The position numbers were made by a program, and so were the translations under genes. From assembly GCF_001443605.1 (NCBI RefSeq), contig NZ_CP013118.1:976134-1040133 (forward strand): 64,000 nt of DNA. Reading direction: 5' to 3'. The stretch is from Salinivirga cyanobacteriivorans (GTDB taxonomy: Bacteria; Bacteroidota; Bacteroidia; Bacteroidales; Salinivirgaceae). Positions 8,783 to 17,806 of this stretch are shown piece after piece (within the stretch, counting starts at the first letter, position 1; each line of letters begins with the position of its first letter). Under the pieces are notes generated by a model. The model worked only from the letters and a program-made list of their open reading frames with translations, had not been told where the DNA came from and made no database searches.

Positions 8783-10141
8783 CTATTTTTTATTCAATGG
8801 TAATTCTATACCAAATGCTTTCTTTTTATCTTCAAACTTAAGCAGCAAAGAAAACAACAACCCCACAAGTCCAAGTCCGGCAAACATTAATATGGTCATT
8901 GTATAGTCAGCTACTAATGGATTACCCGGATTAGTTTTATCCAAAATGATGCCAGCCAGTAAAGGTATTCCCCACAAGCCCAAATTTTGCACCGAATACA
9001 TTATACCGTAGGCAGTGCCAATACGACTATCTTTTACAAGCTTGACCATACTTGGCCACATGGCTGCCGGCACAAGTGAAAATGCTATACCTAAAAATAT
9101 AACAGGTATATATGGAGAAACCATTGTGTATGCAAAAGTAAGATGAACACCTAGTACAATAAGAGATCCTAAAATCATAGCTGTGGCGCTCTTTCCATAA
9201 CGATCAATAATAAACCCAAACAGGGGTGTAAAAAAGGCTGTTCCTATTGGCAATAAAGAGGTTACACGCCCACTTTGCACATCTGTAAAGCCAAACTTAT
9301 CGGCAAAAAAGTCTGGCGCATACGACACAAAAGGAAATACCGCGGAATAAAAAGTAACACACAACAGCACAATATAAATAAATGGACGGTTGCTCAATAT
9401 AACACCCAAATCTTTAAAAGAAAACTTCTCGGGTGCGGCTGTCGGTGTAGTTAGAGCTACTTGTTTGTCTAATTTTGCATCAAGTAACATATAAACCATA
9501 AAGGCCAACAAACCACTAAGCACTAAAATGGCGGCCAACCAAACAGCTGTTGTAAGGTTTGGTCCTCCACCGGCTACAACAGGTGATACTTGCAATGCAG
9601 CAAAAGTTCCAAGCCTACCGAACCCAACTTTTAACCCAAAAGCAAGCGCAAGGTTTTTACCCTTGAACCATTTCACAAGAATTTTACTAACTACAACAAT
9701 GCTGGTTTCTGCTCCAAGACCAAAAAAGAAACGGCCTAAAAGCATCATTTTTAGTTCAGGAGAGTAGTTAGGTAAAAATGAGGCCATTAAGCCATAGCCG
9801 GGGCCTCCCGCGCTATAATAATCCGATGCGCCATAAGCCGTAAGAAGTGCCCCGAATGCCATAAAAAAGACAAACATAAACCCTGTGCGACGAATCCCAA
9901 ATCGATCGAGAATTGCTCCACCGATTACCGCCATTAATAAAAAGGTGTTGGGTATGGAATAGAATGAAACAAATAAACCGTAATCTGTATTGGTAAAGTT
10001 GAATTCTTTAAGTAAAAGATCCTTTAGAGTAGAAAAGGCATCATAAAAATAGTAATTAACAGATAAAACAAATCCTACAAGGACCAATACAGCCCAGCGC
10101 ATGGCAGGTGAATCATTTAGAGCTCTTCTTACCTTTTCCAT
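8783..10141 (-). CDS. MFS transporter
   Basis: This is a full-length 452-residue major facilitator protein with about 12 hydrophobic segments. The first-loop motif appears as GAILDRFGIRRTG near residue 76, and its counterpart in the second half as FGFIIDRYGKSA near 310. The mid-protein cytoplasmic loop (about 220-245) is charged. The substrate is not readable; general resemblance is to the nitrate/oxalate/organic-anion side of the superfamily, which is a weak inference. It is the first gene of a two-gene unit with the acetyltransferase at 8493-8777. Confidence 0.85.
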   Translation of the reverse strand: MEKVRRALNDSPAMRWAVLVLVGFVLSVNYYFYDAFSTLKDLLLKEFNFTNTDYGLFVSFYSIPNTFLLMAVIGGAILDRFGIRRTGFMFVFFMAFGALLTAYGASDYYSAGGPGYGLMASFLPNYSPELKMMLLGRFFFGLGAETSIVVVSKILVKWFKGKNLALAFGLKVGFGRLGTFAALQVSPVVAGGGPNLTTAVWLAAILVLSGLLAFMVYMLLDAKLDKQVALTTPTAAPEKFSFKDLGVILSNRPFIYIVLLCVTFYSAVFPFVSYAPDFFADKFGFTDVQSGRVTSLLPIGTAFFTPLFGFIIDRYGKSATAMILGSLIVLGVHLTFAYTMVSPYIPVIFLGIAFSLVPAAMWPSMVKLVKDSRIGTAYGIMYSVQNLGLWGIPLLAGIILDKTNPGNPLVADYTMTILMFAGLGLVGLLFSLLLKFEDKKKAFGIELPLNKK

Positions 10142-10161
10142 AAATTAAAGATTTTGAGAGG

Positions 10162-10169
10162 CAAATATA
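10162..10169 (-). promoter_or_regulatory. -7 promoter element of the MFS-acetyltransferase unit
   Basis: On the minus strand this reads TATATTTG, an exact TAnnTTTG, about 20 bp before the ATG at 10141. A clear -33 TTG is not present. Confidence 0.5.
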
Positions 10170-10212
10170 TTATAAAACTTATTACACCCTAAAAAAACAG
10201 AATCTATTCCCA

Positions 10213-12744
10213 TTAATATTTTATGATTGTGTTGCTGAATTTTTTTCCTGAGTTTTTATGCTTCAATACTATTAAATAGTATCCGGCAGAAAGACCTGCA
10301 ACATCCAAATCTATACTTTGCCTGCTATTTGTAAAAAATACTTTCTCATCTTGTTTCACTAACAAGCCTGCAGTATTATAAACGTCAAGCAAATAATCCC
10401 CAGCTTGCATTGAACTCACATCAATATTTATTACACCCCGAGTCGGATTAGGATAAACTTCAAAACGAGAATTAGAAAGCTCATCACCCAATGAAGATGC
10501 GGGAGTTGTGTCAGGAGCAATACTGTAGATTCCCCTTCCAAAAGTTGCCGTTACAAGCTTATTTGTTGGCTGATGATAGTCCAGATCGGTAAAAAACATA
10601 ACAGGTAATCCCTCACCGAGTATACTCCAACTATCGCCATTATTGCGGCTTATATAAACACCTACATCAGTTGCTACTACAAGCAAATTCTCAGCTATAT
10701 TTATTATTTTATTTATTGGAACATCCGGTAGTGCATTGCTTATATTTATCCATGTAGATCCACGATCATCAGACCGGTATACATGACCTGCATTATCATA
10801 AAAACTATATCCCGAAAAGGTAGCATATATTACTTCCGGATCAGAAATGCTTGTAGCAACGCTAGTTACCCACCGGCGAGGTAACGAAGCTGATATATTA
10901 TTCCATGAATCGCCACCATTCTCGGATATGCTGATATTCCCATCATCTGTACCAGCTAAAACAATATTTTCATTTAAAGGAGACACCGAAATGGATGTAA
11001 TTGTATTAAATACCATGTTCCCTTCACCCGGCCCATCGGTAAGATCGGGGCTAATCGGAGTCCAGTTCTGAGCACGATCAGTAGATTTATATACACGGTG
11101 AGCACCATAAAAAAGTTCTTCAGGATTGGACGGGTTAAAAACCACAGGGGTATTCCAGTTTTTTCTATCCCCAGGTTCAATGCCATTAATTGCCATATCC
11201 CAGTTTTCACCACCGTCTGTCGATCGCATGAGATTACCGTACTGGTATTCTGTGTAAATGTAGTTATTATCAGTTGGATCGATAAGATTATAAAAACCAT
11301 CTCCTTGCGAGATAATCTCCCAATCACTAATACCTCCAGTCATTGTTCTCATAGAACTATTATCCTGTGTTCCACCATAAATCCGTTCAGGTATAACATA
11401 ATCTATCTCACAAGTATAAAACTGTGTAATTGGTAAGCCATCAGCTTTCTGATAATCAACTCCTCCATTCAAGCTGTAATAGAAACCTCCATCATTACCA
11501 ATATAGACTTTCTCTGAATTTGTAGGATCAAAAGCTAATGCATGTTGGTCAACATGTGTTCCATCAAAAACATTGAACCACGAACTACCTCCATCTGTGG
11601 TTTTATGCATTGCTAATGCTCCTATATATACGGTATTATGATCTGTTGGGTCAACATATATTCTACCAAAAAACCAATTATAGGGTGCATCATAAATACC
11701 AGCGGTACTCTTTGCTATCCAACTATCGCCATAGTCACTACTTCTGTATATCCCTTTAATAAAATGAGTCTCTTCATCTACCACGTAGGCATATAAAAAA
11801 TTGGGCGATGAAGGCGCTACAGCTATACCAATCCTCCCTGCAGTATCTGGCAAACCGGCTTCTAACTTGTCCCAGGTCTGCCCACCATCATAGGACCTGT
11901 AAATTCCTGAAGCCGCACCTCCAAAATTTATGTAATTCAACCCTTGATCTCTTTGCCAGGCAGCCGCATAAAGTGTATCAGGTTGAGTAGGGTGCATAGC
12001 CAGGTCGATAAATCCAGTTGAATCATTTACCCAAAGGCTATGTTCCCATGTATCACCGCCATCTACTGTTTTATATATTCCCCGGTCACCTCCATTTTCA
12101 AAAATGGGGCCCATTGCAGCAACGTAGCACACATCTGGATTATTAGGGCTAACAAGAATTTTCCCAATACTTCCGGCATTTTCCAGGCCTACGTAATCCC
12201 AATCTTTCCCACTATTTGTTGATTTAAACACACCTACACTTCCCCCTGCTTGTGATCCTGCACCACCATTAGCTTCACCAGTACCGGCATAAATAGTAGT
12301 TGTATCTGAGGGAGCTATACACAAGTCTCCGATCGACAACATACCCACACTATCAAATATAGGTTCCCAGTTTGACAAATCCGTTGTTTTAAAGATGCCG
12401 CCAGAAGCGGCTCCAACATAAATAGTATGTCCTGTTAACTCAATATCGGTAATTCTACCGCCAATATTATCGGGCCCGCAAAAACTCCATTCACTGGTAT
12501 CAGAATATTTTTTCTGCCTTGTTACAGACATCATCGCATCCCTATACGCTTTGCGGTCTATTTTGCCTGTTGGAAAAGCCCTTTGTCTAAAAAACCATTC
12601 ATTGGGAAATAGTTTACTTTCTTCTGCTTTTTCCTTCTTTACAATCTCTTTCTCTGGTATAAAGTACTGAATAAAAAATCCAAAAACCACAAAAAAAAAC
12701 AATAGTCCTCCTAAATAAACTTTTCTTTGAAATAATAATCTCAT
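10213..12744 (-). CDS. Secreted Asp-box (sortilin/BNR-like) protein with T9SS signal
   Basis: This 843-residue exported protein is read from the ATG at 12744; an in-frame codon at 12777 would precede the signal sequence and is less likely. A single hydrophobic export segment (about 8-28) is followed by a long beta-propeller region holding at least ten Asp-box motifs of the form S.D.G.TW (for example YKTVDGGDTW, YRSYDGGQTW, YRSDDRGSTW), as in sialidases and VPS10/sortilin folds. The C-terminus is a type IX secretion sorting domain beginning at YPNPTRG. No sialidase active-site set was identified, so a binding or scaffold role is as likely as catalysis. Confidence 0.83.
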   Translation of the reverse strand: MRLLFQRKVYLGGLLFFFVVFGFFIQYFIPEKEIVKKEKAEESKLFPNEWFFRQRAFPTGKIDRKAYRDAMMSVTRQKKYSDTSEWSFCGPDNIGGRITDIELTGHTIYVGAASGGIFKTTDLSNWEPIFDSVGMLSIGDLCIAPSDTTTIYAGTGEANGGAGSQAGGSVGVFKSTNSGKDWDYVGLENAGSIGKILVSPNNPDVCYVAAMGPIFENGGDRGIYKTVDGGDTWEHSLWVNDSTGFIDLAMHPTQPDTLYAAAWQRDQGLNYINFGGAASGIYRSYDGGQTWDKLEAGLPDTAGRIGIAVAPSSPNFLYAYVVDEETHFIKGIYRSSDYGDSWIAKSTAGIYDAPYNWFFGRIYVDPTDHNTVYIGALAMHKTTDGGSSWFNVFDGTHVDQHALAFDPTNSEKVYIGNDGGFYYSLNGGVDYQKADGLPITQFYTCEIDYVIPERIYGGTQDNSSMRTMTGGISDWEIISQGDGFYNLIDPTDNNYIYTEYQYGNLMRSTDGGENWDMAINGIEPGDRKNWNTPVVFNPSNPEELFYGAHRVYKSTDRAQNWTPISPDLTDGPGEGNMVFNTITSISVSPLNENIVLAGTDDGNISISENGGDSWNNISASLPRRWVTSVATSISDPEVIYATFSGYSFYDNAGHVYRSDDRGSTWINISNALPDVPINKIINIAENLLVVATDVGVYISRNNGDSWSILGEGLPVMFFTDLDYHQPTNKLVTATFGRGIYSIAPDTTPASSLGDELSNSRFEVYPNPTRGVINIDVSSMQAGDYLLDVYNTAGLLVKQDEKVFFTNSRQSIDLDVAGLSAGYYLIVLKHKNSGKKFSNTIIKY

Positions 12745-12945
12745 AGCTGCAGTATTTAAAAGCTTTAAAAATAACAATATTTTTTGAAATACAAATAAAG
12801 GCAGCTGATATCAAAATATTTAAATTCTTAAAAAATAAATAAAATACTCATGTAATCTCTTTGAAAAACATCAATTTTTTCTTCAATAGTCTAAACCAAA
12901 ACCCTTTGAGATGGTTATTTCTTTATATAAAAAAACAATTAGATT

Positions 12946-13776
12946 ATGAAAAAAACAATTATGTTAGTGCCTGTTCTATTTGTATTTATCGCAATTTTCA
13001 TGACATGCGATAATAAAACAAATAACCACAAGGATGTTAAACATTCTAAAGAAACCAAAGAAGAAATGAAAAAAGAAACAGCAAAAAAAGACTGCGACCA
13101 GGTTCACTGGAGTCATCATAAAGGAGAACATGGTCCCGAAAATTGGGCAAACTTATGTGAGGGCTTTAAAGATTGTAATGGGGAAAAACAATCTCCCATA
13201 GACATTAAAGAGGCTGTAAAAGGAGAAGACCTAAAGCCTTTGGAGTTTGAATATGGAAAAACGAAAGTGAACATAATAAACAACGGACATACTGTGCAAT
13301 TCAACATCGATAAGGGTAGCAGTATGATGGTTGATGGCAAGAAATATGATTTATTGCAATTTCACTATCATGCAACAAGTGAACACACAATAAAAGGTGA
13401 GTACTCACCACTTGAAGTTCACTTTGTGCACCGACATGCAGACGATGACTTTGCTGTTTTAGGCATAATGTATGAAGAAGGAGAAGCGAATGATCTTTTT
13501 AACAAATATCTTAAACATTTTCCAGCAGATAAAGGTGAATACACCTCAGACGAAAAATTTGATTTGGACGCACTTTTACCCGACAACTTAAGTTACTACC
13601 ATTATGGTGGTTCTTTAACCACACCGCCATGTTCAGAAGTAGTTAGTTGGTATTTACTCCAAAATCCGTTGAGAGCTTCACAGGAGCAAATAAAAGATTT
13701 TTCAGAAATTTTGGATAAAAACTTCAGACCTATTCAGGAGCTCAATGGTAGAACAATCTATAAATTTGGGGAATAG
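12946..13776 (+). CDS. Alpha-type carbonic anhydrase, probable lipoprotein
   Basis: This 276-residue protein interconverts CO2 and bicarbonate with a zinc-bound hydroxide. The N-terminal hydrophobic stretch ends at Cys21, a loose lipobox, so it may be lipid-anchored on the periplasmic side. Family landmarks are QSPIDI, the zinc-ligand stretches QFHYHATSEH and EVHFVHRHAD, and LTTPPCSEVVSW near the end. A lysine- and glutamate-rich linker (about 25-48) separates anchor and catalytic domain. It is a monocistronic gene facing the hydrogenase operon across a shared terminator. Confidence 0.93.
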   Translation: MKKTIMLVPVLFVFIAIFMTCDNKTNNHKDVKHSKETKEEMKKETAKKDCDQVHWSHHKGEHGPENWANLCEGFKDCNGEKQSPIDIKEAVKGEDLKPLEFEYGKTKVNIINNGHTVQFNIDKGSSMMVDGKKYDLLQFHYHATSEHTIKGEYSPLEVHFVHRHADDDFAVLGIMYEEGEANDLFNKYLKHFPADKGEYTSDEKFDLDALLPDNLSYYHYGGSLTTPPCSEVVSWYLLQNPLRASQEQIKDFSEILDKNFRPIQELNGRTIYKFGE

Positions 13777-13795
13777 TCAAATTTATAAAACATAT

Positions 13796-13831
13796 AAAAA
13801 GCCTGCTGAAATAATTCTCAGCAGGCTTTTT
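13796..13831 (+). terminator. Bidirectional terminator
   Basis: A perfect 14-bp stem (AAAAAGCCTGCTGA / TCAGCAGGCTTTTT) with an 8-base loop has A runs on one side and T runs on the other. It lies between the convergent carbonic anhydrase and hydrogenase genes and can stop both. Confidence 0.95.
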
Positions 13832-13856
13832 GCATTTTCACATTTAAACCGTCCAA

Positions 13857-15644
13857 TTAGTATCTTTGACGCTCAAAGTACTCTGTATGGAGTAATTTAT
13901 GAGATTGCTTTCCAAGTGGTTCGCCAAGGAACTCTTTGTAAATCTGTACAATTTCCGGATTCTCATGCGATTTTCGAACAGCCAGACTCAAATCCTCATC
14001 ATATATTGCCTTCATTCGCTTTTGGCGAATTGCATCATTGGTTGGTATTGGTTGACCACCACCACCAAGGCAACCACCAGGACAGGCCATTATTTCAATA
14101 AAATGGTAGTCTACTTCACCATTCTTAACCTTCTCCATAACATTACGGGCATTGGCCAATCCGTGCGCTACACAACATTTAAGTTCAGCACCTTCCAGGA
14201 ACTTCCAATCTGGTAATACATCTTCAATTTTCACGGTTGCTTCGCGCACTCCGTCCAATCCTCGTACTGGTTCAATATTCAGGTTTTCAAATGGAACTTC
14301 GCGTCCGGTAACAAGTTCATAAGCGGTACGCAATGCAGCCTCCATTACACCACCGGTTGCACCAAATATAACAGCTGCACCAGAAGACTTACCCATAATG
14401 CTATCGTATTTCTCATCTGGTAAATCAGCAAACTGAATACCTGCCTGCATAATCATAACTGCAAGTTCACGTGTGGTTAACACGTAATCTACGTCTTTAT
14501 AACCACTATCCCGCATTTCAGGACGATCAGCTTCGAACTTTTTGGCTGTACAAGGCATAACAGATACTGAAACGATATTCTCAGGATCAACATCTATTTT
14601 TTTGGCATAATACGTTTTTGCAAGCGAACCGAACATTTGCTGTGGCGACTTACAGGTTGACATATTATCCAGCATTTCTGGGAATGTGTGCTCAAAAAAC
14701 TTAACCCATCCCGGTGAACAACTTGTGGTCATAGGAAGTGGTTCACTGTGATCACCTTCAACAAGGTTAGCTTTTAAACGATGCAGAAGTTCTGTACCTT
14801 CCTCCATAATAGTAAGGTCGGCGGTAAAGTCTGTATCGAGTACAGAATCAAACCCTAAACGCTTAAGCGCCGATACCATTTTACCGGTTACACGCTCACC
14901 TGCATCAAGCTCCAGTTCTTCACCAAGTCCGATACGCACTGCCGGAGCTGTTTGTACTACAACGTGTTTATTAGGATCGGCTATGGCATCCCATACACGC
15001 TCGATGTAAGTTTTCTCAATAAGTGCTCCTGTAGGACAATGAATTACACATTGACCACAATTTGTACAAACCACCTCCCTCATTGGCCGGTCGAAGAAGG
15101 TAGAAATTTTCATCTCTGAGCCTTTATTGGCTACAGATAAAGCACCTACGCTTTGCATCTCCGAGCATGTACGCACGCAGCGCTGACAACGAATACAGCG
15201 ACTATCGTCTTTAATAATAGAAGGAGAAAGATCATCAATTGTATAGGCTCCGTGTGCAAGATCCAGAAAATCCTGATTTGTAATTTTGTATTCGGCAGCA
15301 AGGTCCTGCAATTCGCAATTACCATTTCGGTAACATTTTGTACAATCAGCATTGTGCTCTGAAAGCAGCAACTCAATAATATCTTTACGTGCATTGCGCA
15401 CCATTAGGCTGTTTGTATGAATCTCTAGTCCTTCGCTAACGGGAGTTGCACAGGCGGCGACAAGTTTTCTGGAGCCAACGACTTCGACAACGCACACTCG
15501 ACAGTTACCTGCTATACAAAGGTCTTTGTGATAGCAAAGCACCGGAATTTTTATTTTTAGCTTTTCGGCAGCTTGTAGAATGGTAGTTCCGGCTTCTACA
15601 CTTACATCAATGCCGTTTATTTTTAAATTAACCATCTTTGACAT
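13857..15644 (-). CDS. hydA: [FeFe] hydrogenase catalytic subunit, NAD-linked type
   Basis: This 595-residue large subunit makes or consumes H2. In order: [2Fe-2S] ferredoxin domain (Cys37, 48, 51, 65); a His-ligated [4Fe-4S] site (H97, C101, C104, C110); two [4Fe-4S] clusters (C150/153/156/160 and C193/196/199/203); and the H-cluster domain with L2 MPCTAKKFE (C365), L3 EIMACPGGCLGGGG (C521, C525) and the C-terminal small-subunit segment. L1 reads TSCSPGW (C309-S310) instead of the textbook TSCCPGW. It is the last gene of hydC-hydB-hydA, 18 bp after hydB. The maturases HydEFG are not in the window. Confidence 0.93.
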   Translation of the reverse strand: MSKMVNLKINGIDVSVEAGTTILQAAEKLKIKIPVLCYHKDLCIAGNCRVCVVEVVGSRKLVAACATPVSEGLEIHTNSLMVRNARKDIIELLLSEHNADCTKCYRNGNCELQDLAAEYKITNQDFLDLAHGAYTIDDLSPSIIKDDSRCIRCQRCVRTCSEMQSVGALSVANKGSEMKISTFFDRPMREVVCTNCGQCVIHCPTGALIEKTYIERVWDAIADPNKHVVVQTAPAVRIGLGEELELDAGERVTGKMVSALKRLGFDSVLDTDFTADLTIMEEGTELLHRLKANLVEGDHSEPLPMTTSCSPGWVKFFEHTFPEMLDNMSTCKSPQQMFGSLAKTYYAKKIDVDPENIVSVSVMPCTAKKFEADRPEMRDSGYKDVDYVLTTRELAVMIMQAGIQFADLPDEKYDSIMGKSSGAAVIFGATGGVMEAALRTAYELVTGREVPFENLNIEPVRGLDGVREATVKIEDVLPDWKFLEGAELKCCVAHGLANARNVMEKVKNGEVDYHFIEIMACPGGCLGGGGQPIPTNDAIRQKRMKAIYDEDLSLAVRKSHENPEIVQIYKEFLGEPLGKQSHKLLHTEYFERQRY

Positions 15645-15662
15645 AATTCAATGCTTTTTTGT

Positions 15663-16844
15663 TTAGTAAATCATTTCTTCACGGAAGTTCTCCACAATGG
15701 ATGAAAATGAATTGGCTACAGACTGACCCAGTCCGCATTTTGCAGTCAATTTCATCGTTTCAGTCAAGCGCATCAGCTTATCGAGATAATGATGTGGTTT
15801 ATCGCCGCGTTTCACAGCTTCGACACCTTCCAGTAGTTGCTGACAACCAACACGACAGGGGGTACATTGTCCACATGATTCTTCTTCGAAAAACTCCAGA
15901 TAGTTTTTCAATACATTATACATAGAACGTGAACTATTGAAGAGCATCATGGAACCTCCGGTAGGAAGTGAAATCCCAGTTAATTTACCCTGGTAACCAA
16001 TGGCTGTCTCACGAAATTTTTTGCGCGGCACACAGAAACCTGCTGCACCACCTACCTGAACTGCTTTTGTGTCGCCATCTCCAAAATCATCTACAAAATC
16101 CTGTAACGACATACCCAGTTCAAGTTCGTAAATACCGGCAACCGGTGTATCTCCTGATACGGAAAAAAGCTTTGATCCACGGCTGTCCTGAACACCAAGG
16201 TCGCGAAATTTCTTAGGTCCGTATTTAAATATGGTCCACGCATGTGCCAATGTCTCAACATTGTTGATAACAGTAGGCTTACCTAAATAACCTATTTCTG
16301 TTGGGAAAGGAGGTTTATTGCGAGGTTCTCCTCGTCGACCCTCCATTGATTCCATCAGGGAACTCTCTTCGCCACAAATATATGCACCACTTCCGCTGAA
16401 AATTTCAATGCGAAAATCACTTTTTAATGATTTTAATGTTGTATGGAAATTATCTATTTCTTTCTGCAGATCGGGCTTTAAGAAATTGTACTCTCCACGC
16501 AGGTAAATAAAACCTTTTTTGGCGCCTATAATGCGACCACAAGCAGCCATTCCCGTAAGTACTTTATGTGGTACCTGAGATAAAATTTCACGGTCTTTAA
16601 ATGTACCTGGCTCTCCCTCATCAGCATTACATATTACATACTTTTCATCTCCTTCGGCTTCTGAGGTAAGTTTCCATTTCAGTCCGGTTGGAAATCCGGC
16701 TCCTCCACGGCCCTTTAATCCAGACCCGATAAGGTCATTAATAAGGTCCTCGTTTGAGCGTTTAAATATTTTTTGAAGTATCGCATCTGTATCATGCTCA
16801 TTTTTAAATATTAAGTCGATGCGTTTTAACATATGTTTACCCAT
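15663..16844 (-). CDS. hydB: NAD-linked hydrogenase flavoprotein subunit (NuoF-like)
   Basis: This 393-residue subunit binds FMN and NAD(H) and passes electrons to the hydrogenase subunit. Seen: the glycine-rich NADH/FMN site GLKGRGGAGFPTGLKW (about 43-58), YICGEESSLMESMEGRRGEPR (about 153 onward) and the [4Fe-4S] site ESCGQCTPCRVGC with the fourth ligand in AKCGLGQS. It is only the NuoF core: the N-terminal thioredoxin-like and C-terminal ferredoxin extensions known from bifurcating HydB proteins (about 600 residues) are absent. An alternative start is Met5. It lies 19 bp downstream of hydC. Confidence 0.9.
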   Translation of the reverse strand: MGKHMLKRIDLIFKNEHDTDAILQKIFKRSNEDLINDLIGSGLKGRGGAGFPTGLKWKLTSEAEGDEKYVICNADEGEPGTFKDREILSQVPHKVLTGMAACGRIIGAKKGFIYLRGEYNFLKPDLQKEIDNFHTTLKSLKSDFRIEIFSGSGAYICGEESSLMESMEGRRGEPRNKPPFPTEIGYLGKPTVINNVETLAHAWTIFKYGPKKFRDLGVQDSRGSKLFSVSGDTPVAGIYELELGMSLQDFVDDFGDGDTKAVQVGGAAGFCVPRKKFRETAIGYQGKLTGISLPTGGSMMLFNSSRSMYNVLKNYLEFFEEESCGQCTPCRVGCQQLLEGVEAVKRGDKPHHYLDKLMRLTETMKLTAKCGLGQSVANSFSSIVENFREEMIY

Positions 16845-16863
16845 AATAGTCTTTTTTTTTGAT

Positions 16864-17328
16864 CTACTTGTTTTTGTACTCTCCTATAACTTCATGTACT
16901 TTCTCAATGGTAAGATCAGTATAAATTTCATCATTAATTAGCATTGCAGGGGCTTTGTGACACCAACCCAGACAATTGGTTTCCAATAAAGTAAACTTTC
17001 TATCCGGTGTGGTTTCACCCAATTTAATCTTCAGGGCATCTTCCAATGCGAGCAAAATTTGATTTTTGCCTTTCATGAAGCATGTAATCGTTTTACATAT
17101 ACGAATTACATATTCACCGCGGGGTTCTGTATCCATGAAAGAGTAAAAAGTGGCTGTTCCATAAACATCTGCTGCTGAAATGCCCATTTGTTTGGCTATT
17201 TCGACCATAGCAAAGTCACTAACTGAACGTTCTTTTTCAATTACACCTTGTAATATGGGAAGCAGATTTTCGCGCTTACGGCCGTGCTTTTCCACAAGCC
17301 CAGTAACAAGTTCCTGAATGTCTGTCAT
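16864..17328 (-). CDS. hydC: NAD-linked hydrogenase small subunit (NuoE-like)
   Basis: This 154-residue thioredoxin-fold [2Fe-2S] protein is the first gene of the hydrogenase operon. The cluster ligands are in CKTITC and, about 35 residues later, NCLGWC. The N-terminal helical part matches NuoE. It probably transfers electrons to or from the flavoprotein subunit. The start is supported by an AG-rich stretch (AAAGAGAAAG) just before the ATG. The operon spacing of about 20 bp between genes indicates co-transcription. Confidence 0.92.
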   Translation of the reverse strand: MTDIQELVTGLVEKHGRKRENLLPILQGVIEKERSVSDFAMVEIAKQMGISAADVYGTATFYSFMDTEPRGEYVIRICKTITCFMKGKNQILLALEDALKIKLGETTPDRKFTLLETNCLGWCHKAPAMLINDEIYTDLTIEKVHEVIGEYKNK

Positions 17329-17806
17329 ATCTTTCTCTTTTGGTTTAAAATGTGCTTAAAAACAGTTGTTTTAATGTTGCAAAATACCTATTCGTAAGGC
17401 TTTGATTTGCTTATGTTTCGAAATTACAATGCTTTTAAGGGGCATACCATGATTTTTGTCGCCATAAAAAATGACAATTGTCATTGTTTAGAACGCCATC
17501 TAAGCCAAAAACCACCCTTGAGACTTAATATTAGCCAATTACGATAGTTTATGGTTTTACAACATACTCCAATTGAATGGCTAAAAAAACTCCAATTAAG
17601 AATGAGACTAAACAAACACAAGTTATTTAGAAGAAAAAGACACGCCAATGATAGATTAATCTAAAAACCACCAGGTGGTAATTAAAAAATCGATTAAAAA
17701 ACAAATCCTACTTAAAGGGCTACCCAATGCATTAGCTGCGACAGGTAATTAATCAATAAGAAATAATGCGATTAACTCCTGATCAAGCATGATTTTTTTT
17801 AGGATA
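17329..17806. other. Upstream region of the hydrogenase operon
   Basis: This 478-bp gap lies between the caspase-like gene and hydC, both on the minus strand. No open frame of note. It holds a perfect 16-bp palindrome (17470-17485) and a second inverted repeat ACCACC-A-GGTGGT at 17667-17679. No exact TAnnTTTG was found before hydC, which would fit an activator-dependent promoter, though this is only inference. Confidence 0.5.
17470..17485. promoter_or_regulatory. Perfect 16-bp palindrome, candidate operator
   Basis: AATGACAATTGTCATT is fully self-complementary and lies about 140 bp upstream of the hydC start. Its size and symmetry suit a dimeric helix-turn-helix regulator. Which regulator binds is unknown. 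Confidence 0.45.

Noticed and set aside
14000..17328. Hydrogenase cluster read as part of respiratory complex I
   Set aside because: The large subunit has the H-cluster motifs L2 and L3 and no other nuo genes follow.
17667..17679. Second palindrome ACCACC-A-GGTGGT upstream of hydC
   Set aside because: The centre leaves too small a loop for a hairpin and one half-site pair is common by chance; kept only as a note.
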